From: a virus
IMG/VR virus record: IMGVR_UViG_3300042878_000197
Span: 1-23,128 of that record
Length of the DNA: 23,128 nucleotides
Strand: one strand, 5' to 3'
Position numbers and translations under genes: made by a program. The first letter of the stretch is position 1; every line of letters starts with the position of its first letter. Under the pieces are notes generated by a model that saw nothing but the letters and a program-made list of their open reading frames with translations, had not been told where the DNA came from and did not search any database. Of this stretch, positions 6,798 to 13,216 are shown one piece after another.

Positions 6798-7585
6798 TGA
6801 ACTGGAAACTTCTCATATTGCTGCCGCTTCTAAGTGGCTGCGTAGCGTCTGGACCCGCCGGTCTTCAATTGAAGGAAGATCCGGTAAAGATGACTACACA
6901 GGTCAAAGAGTTATATAACCTTCCTGCTCCAGAAAGACAAGCTGTTGTAGCAGTATATGACTTTCCTGATTTGACAGGTCAGCGCAAAGATAAAGATGGT
7001 ATAGCAAGTATATCAACTGCTGTTACACAAGGCGGCACTCCTCTTCTAATATCCGCATTGCGGGATGCTGGTGGCGGAACATGGTTTAGAGTCGTAGAAC
7101 GCAATAGGGTCGATGACCTTGCGAAAGAACGTCAAATCGTTCGTACAACTCGTGAAGAATATGTTGGTGAAGGTGCAAATAAACTTGAGCCAATGCTGTT
7201 TGCTGGTCTTATCGTTCAAGGTGGTATCATCGGTTATGATACTAACATACAAACAGGTGGAGTAGGGGCAAGATATCTCGGCATAGGTGGAACAACTAGC
7301 TACCGAAAAGATCAAGTGGTTGTAGCGTTGCGCGGAGTCAATACTAATACCGGCGAAATAATTCTCAACGTGCAAGTTTCAAAAACTGTATTATCTGTTG
7401 GTAGAGACCTTTCTCTTTTCAAATTCGTAGATGTTGGTACAAAACTAGTTGAAGCAGAAATCGGTATGACCGAGAATGAAGCAAATACAATGGCAGTTAA
7501 AATGGCCACAGAAGAAGCAGTGCTACAACTGATTAAACAAGGCGTAGAGAAAGGGTACTTTAAATACAAGGAAGTAAAACAATGA
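6797..7585 (+). CDS. csgG: CsgG-like outer-membrane curli secretion lipoprotein
   Basis: A 262-residue lipoprotein from ATG 6797 (TAATG overlap; an in-frame ATG at 6791 would add two residues). The signal and lipobox are LLSGC with Cys15. Strong CsgG marks: LPAPERQAVVAVYDFPDLTG, STAVTQGG, FRVVERNRVDDL, ERQIVR, GGIIGYDTNIQTGGVGARYLGIG, VNTNTGEIILNVQVSKT and FKFVD. E. coli CsgG forms a nonameric 36-strand pore that exports curlins. At the constriction, E. coli Tyr51, Asn55 and Phe56 align here with Asp, Ser and Ile in a loop one residue longer, so the eyelet chemistry differs. The C-terminus ends shortly after the last helix, shorter than in E. coli. No CsgE adaptor gene is visible nearby. Confidence 0.95.
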   Translation: MNWKLLILLPLLSGCVASGPAGLQLKEDPVKMTTQVKELYNLPAPERQAVVAVYDFPDLTGQRKDKDGIASISTAVTQGGTPLLISALRDAGGGTWFRVVERNRVDDLAKERQIVRTTREEYVGEGANKLEPMLFAGLIVQGGIIGYDTNIQTGGVGARYLGIGGTTSYRKDQVVVALRGVNTNTGEIILNVQVSKTVLSVGRDLSLFKFVDVGTKLVEAEIGMTENEANTMAVKMATEEAVLQLIKQGVEKGYFKYKEVKQ

Positions 7586-8277
7586 AATTTAAATCAGTGA
7601 TGCTCGTTATGGCTATGTTATCTAGCTCTTTGGCTTTTGCACAGTCAACTACTAACTCAATTTTTATTGAGCAGGTAGGCGATAACAGTAATATTACTAT
7701 TGTTCAGAAGGGACAGAATAATAGAATTGGTTCTGAACAGAATCGGTTAATGCTTGACGGTAACGGACAAATAATTAACACAACACAAGAAGGTAACAAT
7801 AACCTTATTCAGGGTTCTATTGTTCAAGCTGACAATGTTTCGACTGATACTACAGTTACTGGTGATAGCAACACTATAACTTATGACCGTGGCGATGCTG
7901 CTAGTGTGGCTGCATCATCTGAGACAGTTGTAGTTACTGGTAGCACAAACAATCTTACATTCAATCAAGGTACTGCGGCTTCGGCAACTGGTGCTACTCA
8001 AACTATTGCTATAACTGGCGATACCAACACTCTTACATCTACTATAAACGCAGATGATGTAGTGAACACTAAGACAATCGCCGGTGATGGAAATACGATT
8101 ACTACTGTACAGAACGGGACTGCTGGAAAGAATATTGAACTTCTTCTTACTGGCAATACTAATACTGTAACAGTAAACCAACAGAGTACAACTAATGTTG
8201 ACACCCTTAAGATTAATAGCACAGGTAGCAACGGCATTATTACTGTTAATCAGTGTAACGCCGGCGGCCCTTGCTAA
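7582..8277 (+). CDS. Curlin-repeat amyloid fibre subunit (CsgA/CsgB-like)
   Basis: A 231-residue secreted protein starting in an ATGA overlap with csgG. The Sec signal peptide is MKFKSVMLVMAMLSSSLAFA. The first mature part, SIFIEQVGDNSNITIVQKG, is curlin-like (I.Q.G..N...I.Q.G). Then come six units opening with [TA]G[DSN]xN and a beta strand, near residues 93, 119, 145, 167, 190 and 214, a spacing of 22-26 as in curlins. The later units have Thr/Asn/Ala in place of the usual Gln/Asn ladders. The end, NQCNAGGPC, has two Cys, unusual for curlins. It is the expected cargo of the CsgG/CsgF pore. The last 83 bases also encode the signal peptide of the next protein in another frame. Confidence 0.85.
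   Translation: MKFKSVMLVMAMLSSSLAFAQSTTNSIFIEQVGDNSNITIVQKGQNNRIGSEQNRLMLDGNGQIINTTQEGNNNLIQGSIVQADNVSTDTTVTGDSNTITYDRGDAASVAASSETVVVTGSTNNLTFNQGTAASATGATQTIAITGDTNTLTSTINADDVVNTKTIAGDGNTITTVQNGTAGKNIELLLTGNTNTVTVNQQSTTNVDTLKINSTGSNGIITVNQCNAGGPC
7858..8244 (+). repeat. Curlin-type protein repeats within the amyloid gene
   Basis: Six imperfect coding repeats start at 7858, 7936, 8014, 8080, 8149 and 8221, at intervals of 66-78 bases. Each encodes [TA]G[DSN]xN followed by a short Thr-rich strand. The DNA copies have diverged (ACTGGTGATAGCAAC, ACTGGCGATACCAAC, ACTGGCAATACTAAT), so selection appears to act on the protein pattern. Confidence 0.75.
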
Positions 8278-9283
8278 TATAGGAAAGGTTACGCAAAACC
8301 GAGGTGTAAGTGAGGTCGTAAAGAATTCATCAAGAGTTCCTACACGACCTCAGTTACCTATTGCCAAATTGGATAGGGTGCAGACCGGTAACGGTAGAGT
8401 TGAAATCACATTCATAGATGATTCTACTGTTAAGGTCACTGAACACTCTAAGCTCGTGATTGACGATTTTGTATACAGTGGCAAGCCATCCACTTCAAGA
8501 ATGGCTCTCAAGTTCGCTGCTGGGACTGCTAGATTCGCTACAGGCCAGTCCGGCAAGATGAACAAGGGCAACATCAATCTCAGAACACCCACAGCTACGA
8601 TAGCCGTTCGCGGTACTGACTTTGCAGCAACAGTAGATGACTTTGGTAAAAGCTTGATTGTCTTGCTTCCAGAACCTGACGGGTCAGTAGGTGAAATTAC
8701 AGTAGCCAATGCTGCTGGATTCGTCATTCTTAATAGAGCATTTCAGGCTACTATAGTGTCTACGATGGACAGTAGACCTTCTCGTCCAGTTATACTGAAT
8801 CTTACTCTCAACCAAATTGACAATATGCTAATCGTATCTCCGGCAGAAGAAGTTAAATCACAAGAAGAAATTGCTGAAACTAAAGCTAACCTACTAGACC
8901 TATCAGAACTTGATATTGATTATCTTGCTAAAGATGACCTGCAGGAAAATCAACTAGCCAGTTCTGAACTTGATATCAATACGATTAACTCAGATTTCTT
9001 AGCAGAAGATTTTCTTGATAATGCTGACGGAAGTGATTGCGTAACAAGAGACAATACTAAGCTATGCGGAACTACATTTGGTCTTAATAACACTACTCAG
9101 ATTACTACTATTTTGACCGGAGATTCTCTGCGTCTTGTTAGAACACTAAGTACAACAGTGGATATTGTTGTAAAGAAAGACTCAAATAAAACACTATTCA
9201 TAGATAGCAATGGCAAATCATTTCTAATTGAAATAAACGAGCCAGCCGGAGGAACTATAATCAATGTTAAACAAGGCGAGTAA
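8195..9283 (+). CDS. Periplasmic FecR-domain protein
   Basis: A 362-residue protein from ATG 8195, overlapping the curlin gene by 83 bases. This start is required: it supplies the Sec signal peptide (MLTPLRLIAQVATALLLLI, then SVTPAALA), and no later ATG lies before the FecR domain. The FecR core runs from about residue 40 to 175: VEITFIDDSTVKVTEHSKLVI, then LKFAAGTARFATG, then LRTPTATIAVRGTDFAATVD. FecR folds are periplasmic sensor or ligand-binding domains, and stand-alone FecR proteins often neighbour CHASE2-cyclase genes in proteobacteria. The C-terminal part is acidic, with a repeated SSELDI-type segment (SELDIDYLAKDDL, SSELDINTINSDFLAEDFL) and a Cys pair (DCVTRDNTKLCG). No further membrane helix is seen. 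It probably feeds the CHASE2 cyclase that follows. Confidence 0.88.
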   Translation: MLTPLRLIAQVATALLLLISVTPAALANIGKVTQNRGVSEVVKNSSRVPTRPQLPIAKLDRVQTGNGRVEITFIDDSTVKVTEHSKLVIDDFVYSGKPSTSRMALKFAAGTARFATGQSGKMNKGNINLRTPTATIAVRGTDFAATVDDFGKSLIVLLPEPDGSVGEITVANAAGFVILNRAFQATIVSTMDSRPSRPVILNLTLNQIDNMLIVSPAEEVKSQEEIAETKANLLDLSELDIDYLAKDDLQENQLASSELDINTINSDFLAEDFLDNADGSDCVTRDNTKLCGTTFGLNNTTQITTILTGDSLRLVRTLSTTVDIVVKKDSNKTLFIDSNGKSFLIEINEPAGGTIINVKQGE

Positions 9284-11315
9284 AGTATTACTTTCACCGT
9301 GGCTAGCAGTAGCTACAATACTTTTACTGTTATCAGTGAAGTTGATGAATCCGTTCCTAGTTGATAGTATGAAATTAAAGTACTATGATTATCTGATGCT
9401 TGGGGAACCAATTAAGTCAGAACAGATTGTAGTTGCAAATATAGGGGAGAAAGCAATTGAAAAATATGGACAATGGCCGTTCCCTAGGGAAGTCCACGCT
9501 AAGATTATTAGCGATCTTTATGGGGCAAACGCTGGTATCGTTGGTACTACTATTCTTATGCCTGAACCTGATAGGATGGGTACTGATGGAAGTCTTGCTG
9601 ATACCTTAAACAAATATCCGGTTGTTCTCAGTCAAACACTCACTGATGAGTGTGTCAAGGATACTCGTCCGACTCGCCGCACAGGTATTGCTGTAGTCGG
9701 TGACGGACAACCCACTGATTTTCTTCCGAACTATCCATGTGTTCTTGATAACATTCCAATATTTCAAGAGTCTGCCGCAGGCGTCGGCATAACATCTTCT
9801 CTTCCTGAGACTGACGGGGTAACTCGCCGAGTGCCTCTATTAGGGATTTCAAATGGTGAATACTATCCTGCGTTTTCGTTAGAACTGCTAAGAGTTGCTG
9901 CGGGAGATCCTTCATATCAAGCGAAGATAAATCAGACGGGTGTTGAAGCATTGCGTGTTCCTCAGTTTGGTACAATTAATACAGATGAATATGGTCGTGT
10001 GTTTATAAATCCAAATTATCAGTTTGATTCTTTAGAAATTGGCGAAGCAATTCCTGATCTGATAGGTAAGATAGTGATTCTAGGCGTAACTGCCGAAGGA
10101 GTTGCAAACCCTGTAGCGACTCCGGGTGGTGCCCAAATGCCTCACACGGTTCAGGCCAGTCTTCTTGAGACATTGATAAAGGGAGATTCAGTGTCGATTC
10201 CGAATTGGGTTCAATTGGCTGATCTATTGGCATTTGCTATCCTTTCATTATTGATTATCGTTCTGTCAAGAGTTAGATATTCAATAGTTTGGATCGGAAT
10301 ATTATTAGCTGGCTACGTGTATGCTCCGATATATCTATTTACGCATAATAAGATATTGTTTGATATTTCTTTCAATATATTAGCAGCGGTAATAATTTAC
10401 TTACACATCTATACTGTTAAATTCATTAGTGAATACTTACAGAAACAACAGATTAAGAAACAATTTGGTACCTATCTAAGTCCGGACTTAGTTGCTCAAC
10501 TACAGCGCCAGCCAGAACTACTACAACTCGGTGGCACTGAACAAGAACTATCAATTATGTTTACTGATGTTCGCGGATTCACTACAATCAGTGAACATTA
10601 TGGTAAAGATGTTCAAGGTCTAACTAAGATTATGAACCGTTATATGACTGCCATGACTAAGGCAATTTTAGAGAACAAGGGAACTCTAGATAAGTATATA
10701 GGAGATGCTCAAATGGCATTTTGGAATGCTCCGGTAGACAATCCGCAGCACGCCAAAGATGCAGTTAGAACAGCATTTACAATGATGAAGGCACTTGAGG
10801 AATTCAATGATGAAGTTACGAAAGAAGGCATTCCAGCTTTTGGAATGGGCCTCGGTATTAATACTGATACTGTGGTTGTCGGTAATATGGGTAGTGATCA
10901 GCGTTTCGACTATACTTGTCTTGGTGATGGGGTCAATCTTGCATCTAGGCTCGAAGGTCAAAGCAAGCCTTATGGCGTTAAGATCGTCATCGGACCTAAA
11001 ACTGCGAAGTATGTTTTGGACCAGTATCAAATAGCTGAACTTGATTTGCTTGCGGTTAAAGGTAAAACTGAACCTGCTAGAATCTTTACTGTGTTCTCCT
11101 TCCATGATCCATTAGGTGAAACACAACACATGAAATTCTTAGAACTATATCGTCAAGGACACTGGGAAGTTGCAGCAAACTACGCAAGCGAATTAAAGCA
11201 AGCATGGCGCGGAGAAATGAACCAGTATTACGATATGATGATAGAACGAATTAACGAGTACAAAGAGAATCCTCCCAGAGAATGGGATGGAGTATATAGG
11301 GCAACTTCAAAATAG
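9264..11315 (+). CDS. CHASE2-domain class III adenylate cyclase
   Basis: A 683-residue inner-membrane enzyme overlapping the FecR gene by 20 bases. Order: one N-terminal helix (about 8-27), a periplasmic CHASE2 sensor (about 30-310, with QIVVANIGEKAIEKYGQWPFPR and GKIVILGVTAEG), three membrane helices (about 318-400), then a class III cyclase (about 425-600). Metal-binding Asp435 (MFTDVRGFT) and Asp481 (KYIGDAQMAFW) are present, as are Asn558 and Arg562 (GVNLASRLEG). The substrate Lys477 is kept and the partner Asp is replaced by Thr551, the pattern of class IIIb adenylate cyclases. A 70-residue helical tail follows. It should make cAMP from ATP in response to a periplasmic signal, probably with FecR. 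All catalytic residues appear intact, so it is likely active. Confidence 0.92.
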   Translation: MLNKASKVLLSPWLAVATILLLLSVKLMNPFLVDSMKLKYYDYLMLGEPIKSEQIVVANIGEKAIEKYGQWPFPREVHAKIISDLYGANAGIVGTTILMPEPDRMGTDGSLADTLNKYPVVLSQTLTDECVKDTRPTRRTGIAVVGDGQPTDFLPNYPCVLDNIPIFQESAAGVGITSSLPETDGVTRRVPLLGISNGEYYPAFSLELLRVAAGDPSYQAKINQTGVEALRVPQFGTINTDEYGRVFINPNYQFDSLEIGEAIPDLIGKIVILGVTAEGVANPVATPGGAQMPHTVQASLLETLIKGDSVSIPNWVQLADLLAFAILSLLIIVLSRVRYSIVWIGILLAGYVYAPIYLFTHNKILFDISFNILAAVIIYLHIYTVKFISEYLQKQQIKKQFGTYLSPDLVAQLQRQPELLQLGGTEQELSIMFTDVRGFTTISEHYGKDVQGLTKIMNRYMTAMTKAILENKGTLDKYIGDAQMAFWNAPVDNPQHAKDAVRTAFTMMKALEEFNDEVTKEGIPAFGMGLGINTDTVVVGNMGSDQRFDYTCLGDGVNLASRLEGQSKPYGVKIVIGPKTAKYVLDQYQIAELDLLAVKGKTEPARIFTVFSFHDPLGETQHMKFLELYRQGHWEVAANYASELKQAWRGEMNQYYDMMIERINEYKENPPREWDGVYRATSK

Positions 11316-11358
11316 GTTACCCAATATTTTTGACACACACAGTTAAATGTAGTATACA
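11314..11358 (+). promoter_or_regulatory. Sigma70-type promoter of the outer-membrane protein gene
   Basis: TTGACA at 11330-11335, 17-base spacer, TATACA at 11353-11358. Two bases upstream of the -35 lies AGGTTACCCAATAT (11314-11327), nearly identical to the block before the -35 of the 13280 gene, so a shared upstream element is likely. Confidence 0.75.
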
Positions 11359-11363
11359 TAGTA

Positions 11364-11381
11364 CTGACATAAAAATGTCAG
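11364..11381 (+). promoter_or_regulatory. 5'-end stem-loop in the outer-membrane protein mRNA
   Basis: CTGACAT (11364-11370), loop AAAA, ATGTCAG (11375-11381): a perfect 7 bp hairpin located where transcription from the 11353 -10 box should begin. Hairpins at the very 5' end stabilise mRNAs such as E. coli ompA. The ribosome site AAAGGA at 11395-11400 lies outside it. Confidence 0.55.
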
Positions 11382-11410
11382 ACTTTCAAACTTAAAAGGA
11401 AAAATAAAGT

Positions 11411-11881
11411 ATGAAGAAGTTAATCGCACTCGCAGCACTTGCAACTGCTGCTTTCGCATCGCCTGCAATGGCATCTGGTTTCGCCGGTCCTCGTATTGAG
11501 GTAACAGCCGGAGCTGATGATGTCAAGAATGGCGTTGATCCAACTGATGTAACTTATGGCGGCGTCCTTGGTTATGACCTTCAGTTCGGTAAGGTAGTTG
11601 TAGGCGTCGAAGCGACTGCTGCCAATGTCTTTGATCGTGCCGATCTTGGTGCAGGTGCTCGTCTTGGTTATACCTTGAACAAGCATGTTCTTGCTTATGG
11701 TCGTGTTGGTTATACCAATCTTGATCTTGGCGCCCGTTCTGCTGATGGTCTTGCTGTCGGCGGCGGTCTTGAGGCTCATCTTGCAGGCCCAGTCTTTGTT
11801 AAGGCTGAGTATCGCTACACTGACTTCGAAGGTAATCTTGGTCGTCATGGTGGACTCGTAGGCTTCGGTCTTCGTTTCTAA
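11411..11881 (+). CDS. Outer-membrane beta-barrel protein (opacity/Omp25-like)
   Basis: A 156-residue exported barrel. The signal peptide MKKLIALAALATAAFASPAMA is of a type common in sphingomonads and other alphaproteobacteria. The mature part alternates strands such as VTYGGVLGYDLQFG, VVVGVEATA, GARLGYTLN, LAYGRVGYTN, VKAEYRYTDF and ends GLVGFGLRF, with the C-terminal Phe that BAM recognises. Eight strands would fit the OMP_b-brl/porin-like small barrel family. It has a near-consensus sigma70 promoter, an mRNA 5' hairpin and a good ribosome site, so strong early expression is expected. Its GC content and codon use look higher and more biased than in flanking genes, suggesting acquisition from a host. 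A role in altering the infected cell surface or blocking superinfection is inference. Confidence 0.88.
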   Translation: MKKLIALAALATAAFASPAMASGFAGPRIEVTAGADDVKNGVDPTDVTYGGVLGYDLQFGKVVVGVEATAANVFDRADLGAGARLGYTLNKHVLAYGRVGYTNLDLGARSADGLAVGGGLEAHLAGPVFVKAEYRYTDFEGNLGRHGGLVGFGLRF

Positions 11882-11900
11882 TTAAGTAGAGACTAAAACG

Positions 11901-11930
11901 TAGCGGCGGCGAGTAAAATCGTCGCCACTA
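11901..11930 (+). terminator. Stem-loop after the outer-membrane protein gene, possible terminator
   Basis: TAGCGGCGGCGA (11901-11912), loop GTAAAA, TCGTCGCCACTA (11919-11930): a 12-pair GC-rich stem with one C-A mismatch and one G-U pair, 20 bases after the stop. It lacks a clear T-run (CCATATTTAT follows), so it may act by Rho-independent pausing or as an RNA-processing barrier. Confidence 0.5.
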
Positions 11931-11941
11931 CCATATTTATA

Positions 11942-11949
11942 GTTAAATA
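11942..11949 (+). promoter_or_regulatory. Candidate late promoter GTTAAATA, 5 bases before the start codon
   Basis: One base from GATAAATA. It ends 5 bases before ATG 11955, and the following GATATATG matches the layout at 12502-12517. T4-like initiation six bases downstream would fall on the A of ATG, predicting a leaderless mRNA. Confidence 0.4.
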
Positions 11950-11954
11950 GATAT

Positions 11955-12503
11955 ATGAAAATAGGATTAAGTAAATCTATAATTCACCATGCGGGTTTCG
12001 TATATGATGCGATAGATCAAGGTTGGTATAATACCCTAAAAGGACATAACTTGTTCTTTATTCCTAATACATTAAATCAAGACTTTAACGTCATGGCTAA
12101 CGATCTAGATTCATTAATTTTGACTGGTGGAGAATATGCTGAACAAAGAAGTGAAGTTGAGCAGGTGTTAGTTAACAAAATGACAGAACATAATAAACCA
12201 GTTGTTGGTATAGCTGAAAGCGCATTTCACATAGCTGGATTATTAGGCGGAGAACTTGACTCTATTGATAAGCATTATACAGTAGATCATCCTATCTTTT
12301 ATCATAGAGAAGTATTAGAAGTTAATAGTTACCATAATAAATGTATAAAAAAGTTGCCAGAATCTACAAACGTGCTTTGTTTAGATTATTTAGGGAACAT
12401 AGAAGCATTTACTAGTAATAATCTAGCAGGCATAGTATGGAATCCTGAAAAGATGGATAAACCTTGGATTCCCCCTGAGATAGCATATATGCTTCGTATT
12501 TGA
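11955..12503 (+). CDS. Glutamine-amidotransferase-like (peptidase C26) protein without catalytic residues
   Basis: A 182-residue protein with the class I glutamine amidotransferase / PuuD-like fold: LDSLILTGG near 50, PVVGIAESAFHIAGLLGGEL at 82-101, VNSYHNK near 124, then GNIEAF and GIVWNPEKM at 159-167. In active members the nucleophile is Cys in GIC[RK]G.Q and the His is in WHPE. Here these positions are Ala87 (GIAES) and Asn163 (WNPE), so two of the three catalytic residues are missing. It is shorter than PuuD (about 250 residues). It could be a binding-only pseudoenzyme, or use another residue such as Ser89. Amidoligases elsewhere are often encoded near PuuD-like peptidases, so a link to the 1805 gene is possible. 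Confidence 0.72.
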   Translation: MKIGLSKSIIHHAGFVYDAIDQGWYNTLKGHNLFFIPNTLNQDFNVMANDLDSLILTGGEYAEQRSEVEQVLVNKMTEHNKPVVGIAESAFHIAGLLGGELDSIDKHYTVDHPIFYHREVLEVNSYHNKCIKKLPESTNVLCLDYLGNIEAFTSNNLAGIVWNPEKMDKPWIPPEIAYMLRI

Positions 12504-12509
12504 TAAATA
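12502..12509 (+). promoter_or_regulatory. Late-type promoter GATAAATA before the metallopeptidase gene
   Basis: An exact octamer overlapping the upstream stop (TGA 12501-12503) and ending 5 bases before ATG 12515. The spacing predicts a start of transcription at or very near the A of the ATG. Confidence 0.6.
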
Positions 12510-12514
12510 CATAT

Positions 12515-13216
12515 ATGAGAGCCAATGAATTCATCGCCGAGCGCAAGCGCAAAAGAAAGAAGTCCAAAAGGGCCTATGGCGGATATTTCTATCCGGGCTT
12601 TGGCTACGGCGACAACAGCTCCGGCGAAGGCGGAGATGGCGGTGGCGGCGAAAGTATGTATGAAGACGCAGTAATGGAACTTGCTAACGAATTACCAACC
12701 TTAGCAAAGCACGACTATACCACTATTGACCAATTAATGCGTAAGGTAGCAGCAAAACATAAAATTACTGCTACTGCATTGCAGAATCTCTTTAAAACTA
12801 AATATCGCAGAACTCCTGATCATTGGATTCATAATAAGTTAGACGAAACTGATACAGTTGATAGCAATGTAGCTGCCGAAGTAGAAAAGTTTGTAGAATG
12901 GACTGCTAAAAAGTTAAATCTACAAAAGGTTCCTACTGTAGAACTATCAATGGATACTGAAGAAGCACAAGGCAATCATCATACCGGCGGCCATATCATA
13001 GGCGATGACAGTATTTGGGTATATGCAAAGAATCGTAATCTAGTTGACATTCTTAGAACAGTATTCCACGAGTTAGTACATGTTCGTCAACACGAGATAG
13101 GTATGATTAAGCCTGGTGACAGTTATCCTGGGTCACCCATTGAATCAATGGCAGATATGCTAGCCGGCAAATACATTAAGATTTACGGCGAAAAAAACAA
13201 CCACATCTTTCAATAA
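12515..13216 (+). CDS. Zinc metallopeptidase-like protein with capsid-targeting-type tag
   Basis: A 233-residue protein. ATG 12515 is preferred over an in-frame ATT upstream at 12500 because it yields MRANEFIAE, matching the T4 internal-protein tag (EFIAE). After the predicted cut come a very basic stretch (RKRKRKKSKR), an aromatic/Gly-rich linker (YGGYFYPGFGYG, then GEGGDGGGGES), a helical domain with TPDHWIHNKL near 105, and a C-terminal zincin: FHELVHVRQHEIG with His185, Glu186 and His189, and ESMADMLAG with Glu210 as the likely third ligand. Spacing and motifs suggest a gluzincin-type peptidase. The basic stretch could contact packaged DNA. With tag and late promoter, the likely picture is an enzyme packaged in the head and delivered into the cell (inference). 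Confidence 0.82.
   Translation: MRANEFIAERKRKRKKSKRAYGGYFYPGFGYGDNSSGEGGDGGGGESMYEDAVMELANELPTLAKHDYTTIDQLMRKVAAKHKITATALQNLFKTKYRRTPDHWIHNKLDETDTVDSNVAAEVEKFVEWTAKKLNLQKVPTVELSMDTEEAQGNHHTGGHIIGDDSIWVYAKNRNLVDILRTVFHELVHVRQHEIGMIKPGDSYPGSPIESMADMLAGKYIKIYGEKNNHIFQ

Noticed and set aside
7858-8244. CRISPR-like or satellite array in the curlin gene
   Set aside because: The periodic DNA pattern follows from protein repeats; units diverge in DNA and there are no unique spacers.
9655-9975. 106-residue minus-strand open frame rich in Glu, Gln and Leu
   Set aside because: It looks protein-like, but lies entirely within the conserved CHASE2 domain gene; no promoter or ribosome site, and no other gene is on the minus strand.
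10686-11105. 139-residue minus-strand open frame
   Set aside because: Antisense to the conserved catalytic part of the cyclase; composition is low-quality and Ser/Ile-rich.
5771-11315. Whole operon as contaminating bacterial chromosome
   Set aside because: Genes on both sides are phage-type with the same strand, packing and base composition; the hairpin and late octamer at its head also fit phage control. Assembly error cannot be fully excluded from sequence alone.
12500-12514. Upstream in-frame start at 12500 for the metallopeptidase
   Set aside because: It is a non-ATG codon inside the previous gene and the promoter; ATG 12515 gives the tag MRANEFIAE.
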